Assembly: GCA_900318395.1 (NCBI GenBank)
Contig: ONKL01000007.1
Span: 1-64,000 of the forward strand
DNA length: 64,000 nucleotides
Direction of reading: 5' to 3'
Source of the DNA: an uncultured Prevotella sp.
GTDB taxonomy: Bacteria > Bacteroidota > Bacteroidia > Bacteroidales > Bacteroidaceae
Position 1 is the first letter of the stretch. Every line of letters begins with the position of its first letter. Made by a program: the position numbers and the translations under genes. A model generated the notes under the pieces. The model did not search any database. It was given only the letters and a program-made list of their open reading frames with translations, and was not told the origin of the DNA. Shown here piece after piece: positions 47,723-56,294 of the stretch.

Positions 47723-49138
47723 ATGGAAGAAACACCACAGACAAAGGGCCAGCTGATGGAGCAAAGACTCGAACAAGCTGGCATCGAGATTGAGAAACTG
47801 ATGGGGGACTTTCCCTGTCTTCGCGAACTGTGTCATTTGCTCAAGCCTGCTGCTTATCCCGCTGCAGTCTTTACGGGAGCAGCACTCTTTGGTACACTCA
47901 TGACACGCACCTATTACCACTTCTACCACCGTGCCCATCGGGAACGACGGCTGAACTATGGTATCTACATTATCGGGCATCCTGCCACGGGGAAATCGTT
48001 CGCAGAAAGGCTGTATAATGTCATTGCCGATCCTATTGAAAGGCAGACAAAGGCCAGTCTGAAAGAGTGGAATAACTACAAGCGCAGGCTGAAGAGGTGG
48101 GAAGACGGAGGCAAGAAGGGCGAGGGGCCAGTTAAACCTGCCTTCCTGATACGCAGCCATCCTGCACGCACGGCTAATCGGGTATTCATAGAGGATATGA
48201 TGAATTGCGTTGAGATGGTGAACGGTAAGGAGATGAATCTGCATCAGCTGTCCTTCGATTCGGAACTCGACAACGTTACTACCCAGAATCGTGAGCACTG
48301 GAAGAATAAGGATTACATGGAGCTCAAGTCTTTCCATAACGAGACAGACGGAGAGTTCTTCCTGAGTAATGATACGCCATTAGGTAATTTCAGGGTTTAC
48401 TGGAATTATATCTATACAGGCACCCCTCTGGCGCTCAAGAAAAAGATTAATGCCGCGAATATCGGAAGTGGCCTGGCTACCCGTATTGCCACCATTCCCA
48501 TGCCGAAAACGCATTATGAGATGATGCCTATTGATGATTACGACCCAGAAAAGCCAATAGACGAACTGACACCTGAGGAGCAGACATTGCGCTCATGGGC
48601 TGAGCGTCTCGACAAGGTGCATGGCGAGTTGTCTATCAGAGAACTGGTGCTGTACACGTATAATTGGGTCAAAATGCACATGGCCGAAGCAAAGGAGGAA
48701 GACTCGGAAGTAATAGAAATGATGATCAAGCGAATCCCGTATTATGGCATCAATATCAGTATGCCCTTTATCTTGATGCGGCATTGGCATGAGTGGCAGG
48801 AACGAGGTGCCATCAGCATTGACGATACTGACATCCGACTGTGCCAACTCGTCATGAACATTCAATACATGTGCCAGGACTATTTCTTCGGTGATCTTTG
48901 GGAGGATTACTTCAAAAAGGTAAATTCAAATGATACACCTCCTAAGAAACGCCATACGGAACTGTCAAGGATTCGCTTCCGCAGGCTTCCTGTAGAGTTC
49001 GATGTCAATATGGTCCAAGATCTTTGCGGTGTCAAGAAGCGCAATGCAGATAAGATGATTGAGCGCTGGTGCGAAGAGCATTACATCGATCGCATCGGAA
49101 CTGGTATTTATCGCAAGCTTTGCCTTGAATTGACGTAA
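47723..49138 (+). CDS. DUF3987-like P-loop ATPase, stand-alone
   Basis: A 471-residue protein. A helical start with a hydrophobic stretch (AAYPAAVFTGAALFGTLM) leads to Walker A GHPATGKS (85-92) in YGIYIIGHPATGKSFAERLY. Later parts such as FDSELDNVTTQNREHWKN, FFLSNDTPLGNFRVYWNYIY, TGTPLALKKKINAANIGSG and LATRIATIPMP follow the DUF3987 plan seen in the helicase-like half of VirE/BT4734-type primase proteins. The C-terminus (VNMVQDLCGVKKRNADKMIE) looks like a winged helix. The usual N-terminal primase-like part is absent and no VirE-type gene is next to it. It probably acts on nucleic acids; the role is unknown. Confidence 0.75.
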   Translation: MEETPQTKGQLMEQRLEQAGIEIEKLMGDFPCLRELCHLLKPAAYPAAVFTGAALFGTLMTRTYYHFYHRAHRERRLNYGIYIIGHPATGKSFAERLYNVIADPIERQTKASLKEWNNYKRRLKRWEDGGKKGEGPVKPAFLIRSHPARTANRVFIEDMMNCVEMVNGKEMNLHQLSFDSELDNVTTQNREHWKNKDYMELKSFHNETDGEFFLSNDTPLGNFRVYWNYIYTGTPLALKKKINAANIGSGLATRIATIPMPKTHYEMMPIDDYDPEKPIDELTPEEQTLRSWAERLDKVHGELSIRELVLYTYNWVKMHMAEAKEEDSEVIEMMIKRIPYYGINISMPFILMRHWHEWQERGAISIDDTDIRLCQLVMNIQYMCQDYFFGDLWEDYFKKVNSNDTPPKKRHTELSRIRFRRLPVEFDVNMVQDLCGVKKRNADKMIERWCEEHYIDRIGTGIYRKLCLELT

Positions 49139-49151
49139 TGCTACATGACTC

Positions 49152-49817
49152 TTAGCGATAGAGGGTGATGGTGCCACCGTCGCTTTGGCAGTATTTCCTG
49201 AGCAGCTCTTGGATGAAACGGGCGTTCTCCGCGACGCGCTGTTCGTTGCCGTCATAGCCATTGATGAGGACGACGAGGTGAGTGGTCTCGATGGTCATCT
49301 TCGTGCGCTCGTTGTCGCTGGTAGGAGTGCCTACACCGCCCTGGGCATCGCGATAGACGGGGAGCCCGGCGATGTTGAGCATCCCTCGCCCAATGCCTTC
49401 ATAGGGCTCACCTTCACGGCCTATACCGAGTGTCAGTGTGTCGCCCACGAACTTATCGGCATCGAAGCCTCCGATGCTGTAGCCGTATGCGATGGATGCA
49501 AGATTGACGAGGTCGACGAGGGTGTCGATCTGATAGAGTTCCTTGCCCTGCAGCATGCGGCGGATGAGCTGCTCGCTGGCAGGACGATAGCGCGAGGGAT
49601 CCTTGCCACAGGCTTTGTATACACGACGGGTGGCTGCTATGCTCGTGAGCTCTTTGAGGCTGTCGGTGGTCAGTTCCTGACGAAAGCGGTCTTCGAGTGC
49701 GTGAATCTCATCCCAGAGTTCTTTGCAGTACTCGGAATTGACAACACGAGCCTCCACGTCTGCCCCAACAAAACTGGGGCAGACGCTCTTGATCTCCTGC
49801 GAAACGATGATATTCAT
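49152..49817 (-). CDS. B3/B4 domain protein (PheRS-beta-like editing domain)
   Basis: A 221-residue stand-alone B3/B4 domain, as found in the beta subunit of phenylalanyl-tRNA synthetase. Signatures are SIAATRRVYKACGKDPSRYR, PASEQLIRRMLQGKELYQID, DLVNLASIAYGYSIGGFDAD, GDTLTLGIGREGEPYEGIG and YRDAQGGVGTPTSDNERTKM. Free-standing forms may edit mischarged tRNAs or D-amino acids; the substrate here is not known. It follows the membrane protein gene directly (1-bp overlap). Confidence 0.88.
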   Translation of the reverse strand: MNIIVSQEIKSVCPSFVGADVEARVVNSEYCKELWDEIHALEDRFRQELTTDSLKELTSIAATRRVYKACGKDPSRYRPASEQLIRRMLQGKELYQIDTLVDLVNLASIAYGYSIGGFDADKFVGDTLTLGIGREGEPYEGIGRGMLNIAGLPVYRDAQGGVGTPTSDNERTKMTIETTHLVVLINGYDGNEQRVAENARFIQELLRKYCQSDGGTITLYR

Positions 49818-50386
49818 CAGTTGTCGGGGTTACGCTTATAGTGGAACTCCTGGATATTGGGATTGCTACCGAGATCGGGTTCTGGTGCTGTGGGTTGGAT
49901 GATCTTCTGGTTGTAGCCCTTATGAACAGGACCTACATCGAGCAGAATGTCTTTATAGATAACAGTGGGTATGATCAGTCCGAACAGTCCAACGCCGACG
50001 TTCACTCCCTCGGGATGCAGGTTATTGACCAGACGTGCAGTGGCATAGAATGTGTGGCGATAAGCCTCAAGCTTGTTGTACGTGCGATAGGCCTTCATGA
50101 CATCTTCGGAAACCAGCGTAGTGTCTGCATAGGTGAAGATGGAACTCATATTGTTGACATAGTCGTCGATGGGATCGCCCTTGATGCTGTCATTGGCAAT
50201 AAGGCACTCAATGATACCATCGTCAGTCTCTATCAGCATCTCTTTCTCCGTAGGCGTGGTGAAGTATGCCACGAAGAGTGCTATAAGGAGGAAAACGCCC
50301 AGAATGACGAGCTTTCCGAGGCAACTGTGCATGAATGCTTTTCTGATGGGTTCGTTGGTTCTATAACCTCTGTCTTGCTGATACAT
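49817..50386 (-). CDS. Membrane-anchored protein of unknown function
   Basis: A 189-residue protein with a short basic cytoplasmic start, one membrane helix (LVILGVFLLIALFVAYFT) and an extracytoplasmic part with helices (DDYVNNMSSIFTYADTTLVS; AYRTYNKLEAYRHTFYATAR) and a second weakly hydrophobic segment (VGVGLFGLIIPTVIYKDILL). I do not recognise the family. It lies 6 bp after folE and is followed by the B3/B4 gene with 1-bp overlap, so it is part of the long leftward operon. Confidence 0.75.
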   Translation of the reverse strand: MYQQDRGYRTNEPIRKAFMHSCLGKLVILGVFLLIALFVAYFTTPTEKEMLIETDDGIIECLIANDSIKGDPIDDYVNNMSSIFTYADTTLVSEDVMKAYRTYNKLEAYRHTFYATARLVNNLHPEGVNVGVGLFGLIIPTVIYKDILLDVGPVHKGYNQKIIQPTAPEPDLGSNPNIQEFHYKRNPDN

Positions 50387-50392
50387 AATAAA

Positions 50393-50989
50393 TTAGATTT
50401 GATTGTTATGGATTAAGTTCATGAATTCCTGGCGGGTCTTGGCCTGGTTGAAAGCACCACTGAAGTCGCTGGTGGTGGTAATGGAGTTCTGCTTCTCGAT
50501 GCCCCTCATCTGCATGCACATGTGCTTGGCCTCGACGACCACCATAACGCCAAGAGGCTTGAGCGTCTCTTGTATGCAGTCCTTGATCTGTTGGGTCATG
50601 CGCTCTTGTACTTGCAATCGGTGGGCATAGATGTCTACCACGCGGGCAATCTTCGAGAGGCCGGTGATGTAGCCGTTGGGGATATAAGCCACATGGGCTT
50701 TGCCATAGAAAGGAAGCATGTGGTGCTCGCATAACGAGAAGAAATCGATGTCCTTCACGATGACCATCTGCGAGTAGTCCTCTTTGAAGAGGGCATCGGT
50801 GAGCACTTTGTGGGCATCCATCTGATAGCCTCTGGTAAGCACTTGCATGGCTTTAGCCACGCGCATAGGCGTCTTGAGCAGGCCCTCGCGCTCCGTGTCC
50901 TCACCCAGAAGGGTCAGCACCTGTTTGTAGTGTTCCGCAAGTTCATCAAGTCCTTCGCGGTAGGGTTGAAATTCAGTTTCCTGACTCAT
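50393..50989 (-). CDS. folE: GTP cyclohydrolase I
   Basis: A 198-residue enzyme for the first step of folate/pterin synthesis, GTP to dihydroneopterin triphosphate. The active-site segments are complete: [40 protein letters not shown] with the zinc Cys-His, [20 protein letters not shown], and the second cysteine in MCMQMRGI. It forms a decamer. The start overlaps the SPOR gene's stop by 4 bp. Confidence 0.97.
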   Translation of the reverse strand: MSQETEFQPYREGLDELAEHYKQVLTLLGEDTEREGLLKTPMRVAKAMQVLTRGYQMDAHKVLTDALFKEDYSQMVIVKDIDFFSLCEHHMLPFYGKAHVAYIPNGYITGLSKIARVVDIYAHRLQVQERMTQQIKDCIQETLKPLGVMVVVEAKHMCMQMRGIEKQNSITTTSDFSGAFNQAKTRQEFMNLIHNNQI

Positions 50990-51621
50990 GGATATTGAAC
51001 GGTTATTTTTCCTTTGACGATAATAGCCGACTGATAGCCCATATCCTTCACTCTTTTCAATATTTCATGGGCTTCTTCATAGGTACGGTAGTTGCCCATG
51101 CGACAGATCCAACGCGGACTATAGAAATGTACATAGACAGGTACACCTGGGAAGAGTGACTTGATTTCACTGCCGGTCTTTTCGGCCTTAAGACGGTCGT
51201 TGCGTGAGTTTCCGCCTGCAAACACCTGGACGCGGTAGCCCGTAACCTTATAGCCGTTCTTGATCATCTTCCTGTGATCAGTGGTGTCGGGCACAATGAC
51301 TGTGGCTTGTCCGGCTGTGTCTGAGGGCTTCTCTGCGGTCTTGTCTTGCTTGCTGGCCGTTTCGTTGTCTTTCTTGTCGGCTGGTTTTTGTGGAGTGACT
51401 GTCGTTGTTGTAGCTGGCTTCGTGGGCTGAGTCTCGGTGGCCTTGCCGTTGACGAGCTCGTCGATGGCCCTGCTTTCATGCACAGTCACTTTGCCTTCAC
51501 CTGCCTTGCTTTTCTGCAAGCGCTCGGTAAAAGATGATTGTGCATTGGCTGCAGTGATGCAGCCAACACACATCATCAGTATCATAACAAGTCGTCTCAC
51601 GATCTTACTTCTTCCAAGCAT
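50986..51621 (-). CDS. SPOR-domain periplasmic protein
   Basis: A 211-residue protein with a signal peptide ([17 protein letters not shown]), a low-complexity threonine/proline/lysine-rich linker (about 60-110) and a C-terminal SPOR domain ([60 protein letters not shown]). SPOR domains bind denuded glycan strands of peptidoglycan, often at division sites. The start at 51621 overlaps the tpiA end by 17 bp; an inner ATG at 51585 is possible. It lies between tpiA and folE in the same operon. Confidence 0.9.
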   Translation of the reverse strand: MLGRSKIVRRLVMILMMCVGCITAANAQSSFTERLQKSKAGEGKVTVHESRAIDELVNGKATETQPTKPATTTTVTPQKPADKKDNETASKQDKTAEKPSDTAGQATVIVPDTTDHRKMIKNGYKVTGYRVQVFAGGNSRNDRLKAEKTGSEIKSLFPGVPVYVHFYSPRWICRMGNYRTYEEAHEILKRVKDMGYQSAIIVKGKITVQYP

Positions 51622-53569
51622 CGATGATACCCTTGAAGTCAGCGCACTTCAGTGAAGCGCCACCAATCAGACCGCCGTCGATGTCGGGCTTTGCGAACAG
51701 CTCAGGAGCGTTGCTTGCCTTGCAGCTACCACCATAGAGAATCGTGGTATCGTCGGCAACAGCCTGACCATACTTCTCAGCGATGATCGAACGGATGTAA
51801 GCGTGGATTTCCTCAGCCTGCTCAGCGGTAGCGGTCTTGCCAGTACCGATAGCCCAGATGGGCTCGTAGGCGATGACGATCTTGCGGAAGTCCTCCTCAG
51901 AGAGGTTGAATACGCTGCCCTCAAGCTCGGCCTTTACAACCTCGTTCTGCTTGCCAGCCTCGCGCTCCTCGAGTGACTCACCAATACAGAAGATCACCTT
52001 CAGATCGTTCTTCTGAGCCAGCAGCACCTTCTCCTTCAGAATCTCAGGAGTCTCCTTGTAGTACTCACGACGCTCTGAGTGACCCAGGATCACGTACTGT
52101 GCACCAGTGCTCTTGACCATCTCGGCAGAAACCTCACCAGTGAAAGCGCCCTTCTCCTTGTCAGCGCAGTTCTCAGCACCCAGACCGATGATGTCCTGAT
52201 CGAGGAACTGTGCGATTGATGCGAGGTGGATAAACGGTGTGCAGATAACTACACCACAGTTGGGCTTGTCAGCCTTCAATGTCTCATTCAGCTCCTTTGC
52301 AAGAGCGATACCATCCTGGAGATTCATGTTCATCTTCCAGTTTCCTGCTACAATTTTCTTTCTCATAATTCTATTTTCTTTGTTTAAAGGGTTATTGTCT
52401 TTGATGGCCTTCTTGGCCTTGTCTGCATATTTCTTGTTACGCTTTCTGACCCATTGACTCCACGCCCACAGGCGATCAGCGATGGTAAGGAGTACTAGCG
52501 GCAGCACAAACCAGGTGAGAATCCACAGGATCTTGCTGGCTACATTATCGGAGGGCAGCTGTCCTAACTCGGTATTTTCGAGGCGACCGCTGAACGCTTG
52601 CTCATCGGGGAGTGCGTTATGACTCCACTTACGGATAATCACACCGTCTTTCAGCAGGATGAGACCTGGATTAGAACGGATGATGGTCTTCAGCGTGATG
52701 TCATCTGTCTGGCAGAAAGGGTATTCTGCGCCTGTCATGTCGCACCAATGATTGATGGCTCTCGCCGGACTTGCAGTCAGACAGTAGAATGGATAGGCAT
52801 TCTCGAGACAATATTCGTAGATCTGATTAAGCTCGTCGAGCTGTGAGTCGTCTGCTTGTTCCAAGTGAGGGGATATTAATAAGAAGGTGTACCCCTTGTC
52901 GTTAAGCACCTGTTCTGTGATGTCCTCCCCATCGTCGCTCGTCTCGATGAAGAAATCGGCGTAAGGAGAGTCCTCTCCATCCATCATCCGCTGCCAGCCT
53001 TCCCTCAAATTGGTTCCGATATGATAGGGTCGGAAGTCGAACTGGGGTAGGGTATAGAGGCTGCGGCCTGAGATGATCACCAGGATGAAAACAGCCGAAT
53101 AGTTCATGACGATCCACTGGTTTGGCTCGCTGATGAGTCGTTGCATCTCCAAAGGCCATCGCCATACGATAATAGCCAGGAGTAGCAAGATGACATTCTT
53201 CCAAAAGGTCTGCCAGTTGGTGAGCACCAAGGCATCACCGAAGCAGCCGCAATCGTGGATAGGGTCTGCGAGCGCCAGCCAGAGTGTGAGCAAGGTCATC
53301 GCTGCGAGTATCACCAAGACCATCTTCGAGACGAGTCTGCGCCTGATGGCGAAGAGCAGGCAGATGCCCAGGATGAACTCTGTTGCCGAGAGCAGCACAG
53401 AAGCCGAGAGTGTCATGAAATCGGGCACATAGCGGCTTAATCCCATTGCTGTCAGATAGTCTTGTATCTTATATTGCGTACCTAAAGGATCGACCGCTTT
53501 GACAAATCCAGAAAGGATAAATGTCACGGCGAGTATCAGGCGACAGATATTGACAGCGAGTTTCTTCAC
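51605..53569 (-). CDS. tpiA: DoxX/MauE-like membrane protein in frame with triose-phosphate isomerase
   Basis: One open frame of 654 residues. Residues 1-140 form four membrane helices of the DoxX/MauE type ([34 protein letters not shown] with a CGC pair). About 150-350 is an extracytoplasmic thioredoxin-like part, followed by another helix ([19 protein letters not shown]). From M402 (ATG at 52366, [13 protein letters not shown]) a complete triose-phosphate isomerase follows: [13 protein letters not shown] with the histidine, [14 protein letters not shown] with the glutamate, and [10 protein letters not shown]. The linker DNA has no stop. Cytoplasmic TIM may also be made from the inner ATG (51605-52366, 253 residues). 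TIM links dihydroxyacetone phosphate and glyceraldehyde-3-phosphate in glycolysis. Confidence 0.9.
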   Translation of the reverse strand: MKKLAVNICRLILAVTFILSGFVKAVDPLGTQYKIQDYLTAMGLSRYVPDFMTLSASVLLSATEFILGICLLFAIRRRLVSKMVLVILAAMTLLTLWLALADPIHDCGCFGDALVLTNWQTFWKNVILLLLAIIVWRWPLEMQRLISEPNQWIVMNYSAVFILVIISGRSLYTLPQFDFRPYHIGTNLREGWQRMMDGEDSPYADFFIETSDDGEDITEQVLNDKGYTFLLISPHLEQADDSQLDELNQIYEYCLENAYPFYCLTASPARAINHWCDMTGAEYPFCQTDDITLKTIIRSNPGLILLKDGVIIRKWSHNALPDEQAFSGRLENTELGQLPSDNVASKILWILTWFVLPLVLLTIADRLWAWSQWVRKRNKKYADKAKKAIKDNNPLNKENRIMRKKIVAGNWKMNMNLQDGIALAKELNETLKADKPNCGVVICTPFIHLASIAQFLDQDIIGLGAENCADKEKGAFTGEVSAEMVKSTGAQYVILGHSERREYYKETPEILKEKVLLAQKNDLKVIFCIGESLEEREAGKQNEVVKAELEGSVFNLSEEDFRKIVIAYEPIWAIGTGKTATAEQAEEIHAYIRSIIAEKYGQAVADDTTILYGGSCKASNAPELFAKPDIDGGLIGGASLKCADFKGIIDAWKK

Positions 53570-54120
53570 TCCGATAATTTAATTACTCCAAAGACCGCGT
53601 AGTTGATAATGTCCATATAATTGGAGTCGATGCCTTCGCTGACTTTCAGCTGCTCGCCGCGCTCCTCGAGATCCTCGATCTCCTTGATGCGCTCGATCTT
53701 GGTGAGTATGAGGTCAGTGTAGCTGCTGACACGCATGGAGCGCCACGCCTCGTCGTAGTCGTGGTTCTTCTTCTTCATCAGATCAAGTGCTTCCTTGGCA
53801 AACTGGTCGTAGAGCCGCATCGCCTGATCGTTGGGCATGTCGACGGTGTCGGCAAAGCCTTTGCTGAGCTGGATGAGCCCCACAATACCATAATTAATCA
53901 GTGCGATAAACTCCGGACGTATGCCTTCCCCCACTTTCGATTCTTTCTTGATTTCGAGTGAACGGATGCGCTTGGCCTTGATGAAAAGCTGATCGGTAAG
54001 AGCTGTAGGGCGCAGGATACGCCAAGAGGCTTTGTAGTCGTGAAGCTTCTTCTCAAACAATGCCCTGCATTCAGCAATAGCCTGCTCAAATTGAGCGTTT
54101 GTCTTCTCCAAATAGTCCAT
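53566..54120 (-). CDS. DUF1599 (nucleotide-modification-associated) protein with two repeats
   Basis: A 184-residue protein made of two similar halves. The first reads [20 protein letters not shown] then [15 protein letters not shown] and [19 protein letters not shown]. The second reads [20 protein letters not shown] then [15 protein letters not shown] and [17 protein letters not shown]. The pattern (K-x-H-D-Y-x-x-x-W, K-x-x-R-I, E-G-I, INY) is that of the DUF1599/Nmad1 family, which is linked to nucleotide modification and often encoded near folate or nucleotide genes. The start sits at 54120 and the stop overlaps the DoxX gene by 4 bp. Confidence 0.88.
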   Translation of the reverse strand: MDYLEKTNAQFEQAIAECRALFEKKLHDYKASWRILRPTALTDQLFIKAKRIRSLEIKKESKVGEGIRPEFIALINYGIVGLIQLSKGFADTVDMPNDQAMRLYDQFAKEALDLMKKKNHDYDEAWRSMRVSSYTDLILTKIERIKEIEDLEERGEQLKVSEGIDSNYMDIINYAVFGVIKLSE

Positions 54121-54145
54121 ATCGGCTGCAAAGTTAGTAATTTTT

Positions 54146-54277
54146 AGTGAATAACGAATAGTGAATAGTGAAAAGTTGCTTTATCTTCTACATTTATTAA
54201 CAATGTGACACGGCTCACTATTCACTATTCACTAATCACTATTCACTATTCACTAATCACTAATCACTTTTCACTTT
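54146..54277. repeat. Heptamer arrays in both orientations
   Basis: Left block about 54146-54174 with GTGAATA-type units; right block 54215-54277 with nine TCACTAT/TCACTAA-type units in exact 7-bp steps. The right block runs into the 3' end of the lipoprotein gene (54264). Confidence 0.82.
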
Positions 54278-54725
54278 GCTTCTGGTGGATGTATCTGATC
54301 TTCATACCCAGTGCCTCGAATTGCGTACGGATGGAGTCACGCTTCATGCGGGTACGCGTCAGCAGCGTCAGTTCTTCAGGCGTAGCCTTCAGTGCTCGTT
54401 TGTGCTCATCCACTTGCTTCTGAAGGGCTTCAAGTTCCTGATTGGCAGCTTTCAGCAGACTGTCGGTAAGGGCTAATTCGTCTTGAGCTGCCTTCAGTTC
54501 AATGTCCTGATGCAACTTCAGGGCACCCTTACGGGCTTCAACGATATTGGGATAGGTATGACGCAGCGAATCGATATCCTTGCGAGCTGCATCTAGATCG
54601 CCTTGCTCGAAGTGGGCGCGGGCTTCGCCTAATAAATTCAGAGCTTCCTCCTTGGTGCTGTCGCCACAGGCTGAGAGCGCAAGGATAGCTGCGATGATGA
54701 TAATCTGTCGTCTCATAATAAGCAT
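54264..54725 (-). CDS. Coiled-coil lipoprotein, unknown function
   Basis: A 153-residue lipoprotein (MRRQIIIIAAILALSAC, lipobox LSAC). The mature part is helical: a TPR-like LLGEARAHFEQGDLDAARKD then a coiled coil (LTDSLLKAANQELEALQKQV) and a basic end. It may start at 54725 or at the ATG at 54716. It has a TAnnTTTG promoter and no downstream partner before the repeats. The C-terminal codons (QSEK) are repeat-derived. The function is unknown. Confidence 0.78.
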   Translation of the reverse strand: MLIMRRQIIIIAAILALSACGDSTKEEALNLLGEARAHFEQGDLDAARKDIDSLRHTYPNIVEARKGALKLHQDIELKAAQDELALTDSLLKAANQELEALQKQVDEHKRALKATPEELTLLTRTRMKRDSIRTQFEALGMKIRYIHQKQSEK

Positions 54726-54735
54726 TTCTTTGATG

Positions 54736-54743
54736 CAAAGATA
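54736..54743 (-). promoter_or_regulatory. TAnnTTTG promoter of the lipoprotein gene
   Basis: Minus-strand TATCTTTG, 10 bp before the first possible ATG (54725). Confidence 0.72.
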
Positions 54744-54827
54744 CTCGTTTTTTTAGTTTTATTAGCATAAATAACGTTTATTTTTTGTTAAGTTGCAATT
54801 ATTTTTGGTTTTTCGCCGATTTTGCAC

Positions 54828-54835
54828 TATCTTTG
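54828..54835 (+). promoter_or_regulatory. TAnnTTTG promoter of cca and the glycan operon
   Basis: TATCTTTG, 22 bp before the ATG at 54858; rules out a start at 54822. Confidence 0.75.
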
Positions 54836-54857
54836 CAGTCTAAAATGTCATATAAGA

Positions 54858-56294
54858 ATGAAACTATACTCTGACGAAAAACTGGCCGAGATATTGGATC
54901 AGGGCATCTTTCACCAGATTAGTGAGGCTGCAGACCATCTGGGGCTGGAGTGTTATGTGGTGGGAGGATATGTCCGCGACATCTTCCTCGAGCGCCCATC
55001 TAACGATATAGATGTGGTGGTCGTAGGTAGCGGTATCTCTGTGGCTGAAGAACTGAAACGGATGGTGGGCAAGAAGGCGCATCTGTCCGTGTTCCGCAAT
55101 TTTGGGACTGCTCAGGTTAAGTTCCGTCAGCAGGGCATAGAATATGAGGTGGAGTTCGTGGGTGCCCGCAAGGAGAGCTACAGCCACGACTCTCGTAAAC
55201 CCATCGTCGAAGACGGTACACTGGAGGATGATCAGAATCGCCGCGACTTTACCATCAATGCAATGGCTATCTGTCTGAACAAGGACCGTTTCGGTGAATT
55301 GGTAGATCCCTTTAACGGACTTGCCGATCTTGAGGATGGCATTATAGCCACTCCGTTGGAACCTGGCATTACTTTCTCTGACGATCCCTTGCGTATGATG
55401 CGCTGTATCCGTTTTGCCACCCAGTTGAACTTCCAGATTGAAGAAGAGACGTTTGTGGCTCTGGAGCAGATGGCCGACAGAATCAAGATCGTTAGTGGCG
55501 AGCGCATTAAGGACGAACTCAATAAGATTCTCCTTGCACCTTTCCCGTCAAAAGGCTTTGTAGATCTGCAGCGATGCGGTCTGCTGAATATGATCCTGCC
55601 AGAACTCTCTGCACTTGATATTGTGGAACAGAAAAACGGACGTGCCCACAAGAATAACTTCTATCACACACTGGAGGTTCTCGATAATGTGGCTCGCCAT
55701 TCTGACAATCTCTGGCTGCGATGGGCAGCACTGATGCACGATGTCGGCAAGACGAAGTCTAAGCGTTGGGACCCTGCTATCGGCTGGACCTTCCACAATC
55801 ATAATATGATAGGTGCGAAGATGGTGCCTCAGATTTTCCGTCGCCTGATGTTGCCGATGGATATGAAGATGAAATATGTGCAGAAGCTTGTGGATCTGCA
55901 CATGCGCCCCATAGCCATTGCCGATGACGAGGTGACGGATTCTGCTGTGCGCCGTCTGCTGAATGACGCTGGCGAGGATATCGAAGACCTGATGGTGCTT
56001 TGTGAAGCTGATATCACTTCGAAGAATGAGGTGCGCAAGAAAATGTTCCTCGAGAACTTCCGTATGGTGCGCGAGAAGCTCGCCGACCTCAAGGAAAAGG
56101 ACTATGTGCGCCTGCTGCAGCCTGTCATCGACGGCAATGAGATCATGGAGATGTTCCATCTGAAGCCGAGTCGTGAGGTTGGCGTCCTCAAGCAGTATCT
56201 CAAGGACGCTGTCCTCGACAACAAGGTTGAGAACGAACGGGAACCGCTGATGGCGCTCCTCATGGAAAAAGCAAAACAAATGAAACTGATATAA
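54858..56294 (+). CDS. cca: CCA tRNA nucleotidyltransferase with HD domain
   Basis: A 478-residue class II nucleotidyltransferase that adds or repairs the CCA end of tRNAs. The head shows GGYVRDIFLERPSNDIDVVV with the metal aspartates, the RRDFTINAMAICLN motif C region, and DDPLRMMRCIRFATQL. The C-terminal part has an HD phosphohydrolase domain (WAALMHDVGKTKSKRW; HNHNMIGAKMV). Since most tRNA genes of this group do not encode all of CCA (tRNA-Pro here does not), the enzyme is needed. The GH89 gene starts directly after the stop, so the glycan operon is driven at least in part by the cca promoter. Confidence 0.95.
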   Translation: MKLYSDEKLAEILDQGIFHQISEAADHLGLECYVVGGYVRDIFLERPSNDIDVVVVGSGISVAEELKRMVGKKAHLSVFRNFGTAQVKFRQQGIEYEVEFVGARKESYSHDSRKPIVEDGTLEDDQNRRDFTINAMAICLNKDRFGELVDPFNGLADLEDGIIATPLEPGITFSDDPLRMMRCIRFATQLNFQIEEETFVALEQMADRIKIVSGERIKDELNKILLAPFPSKGFVDLQRCGLLNMILPELSALDIVEQKNGRAHKNNFYHTLEVLDNVARHSDNLWLRWAALMHDVGKTKSKRWDPAIGWTFHNHNMIGAKMVPQIFRRLMLPMDMKMKYVQKLVDLHMRPIAIADDEVTDSAVRRLLNDAGEDIEDLMVLCEADITSKNEVRKKMFLENFRMVREKLADLKEKDYVRLLQPVIDGNEIMEMFHLKPSREVGVLKQYLKDAVLDNKVENEREPLMALLMEKAKQMKLI

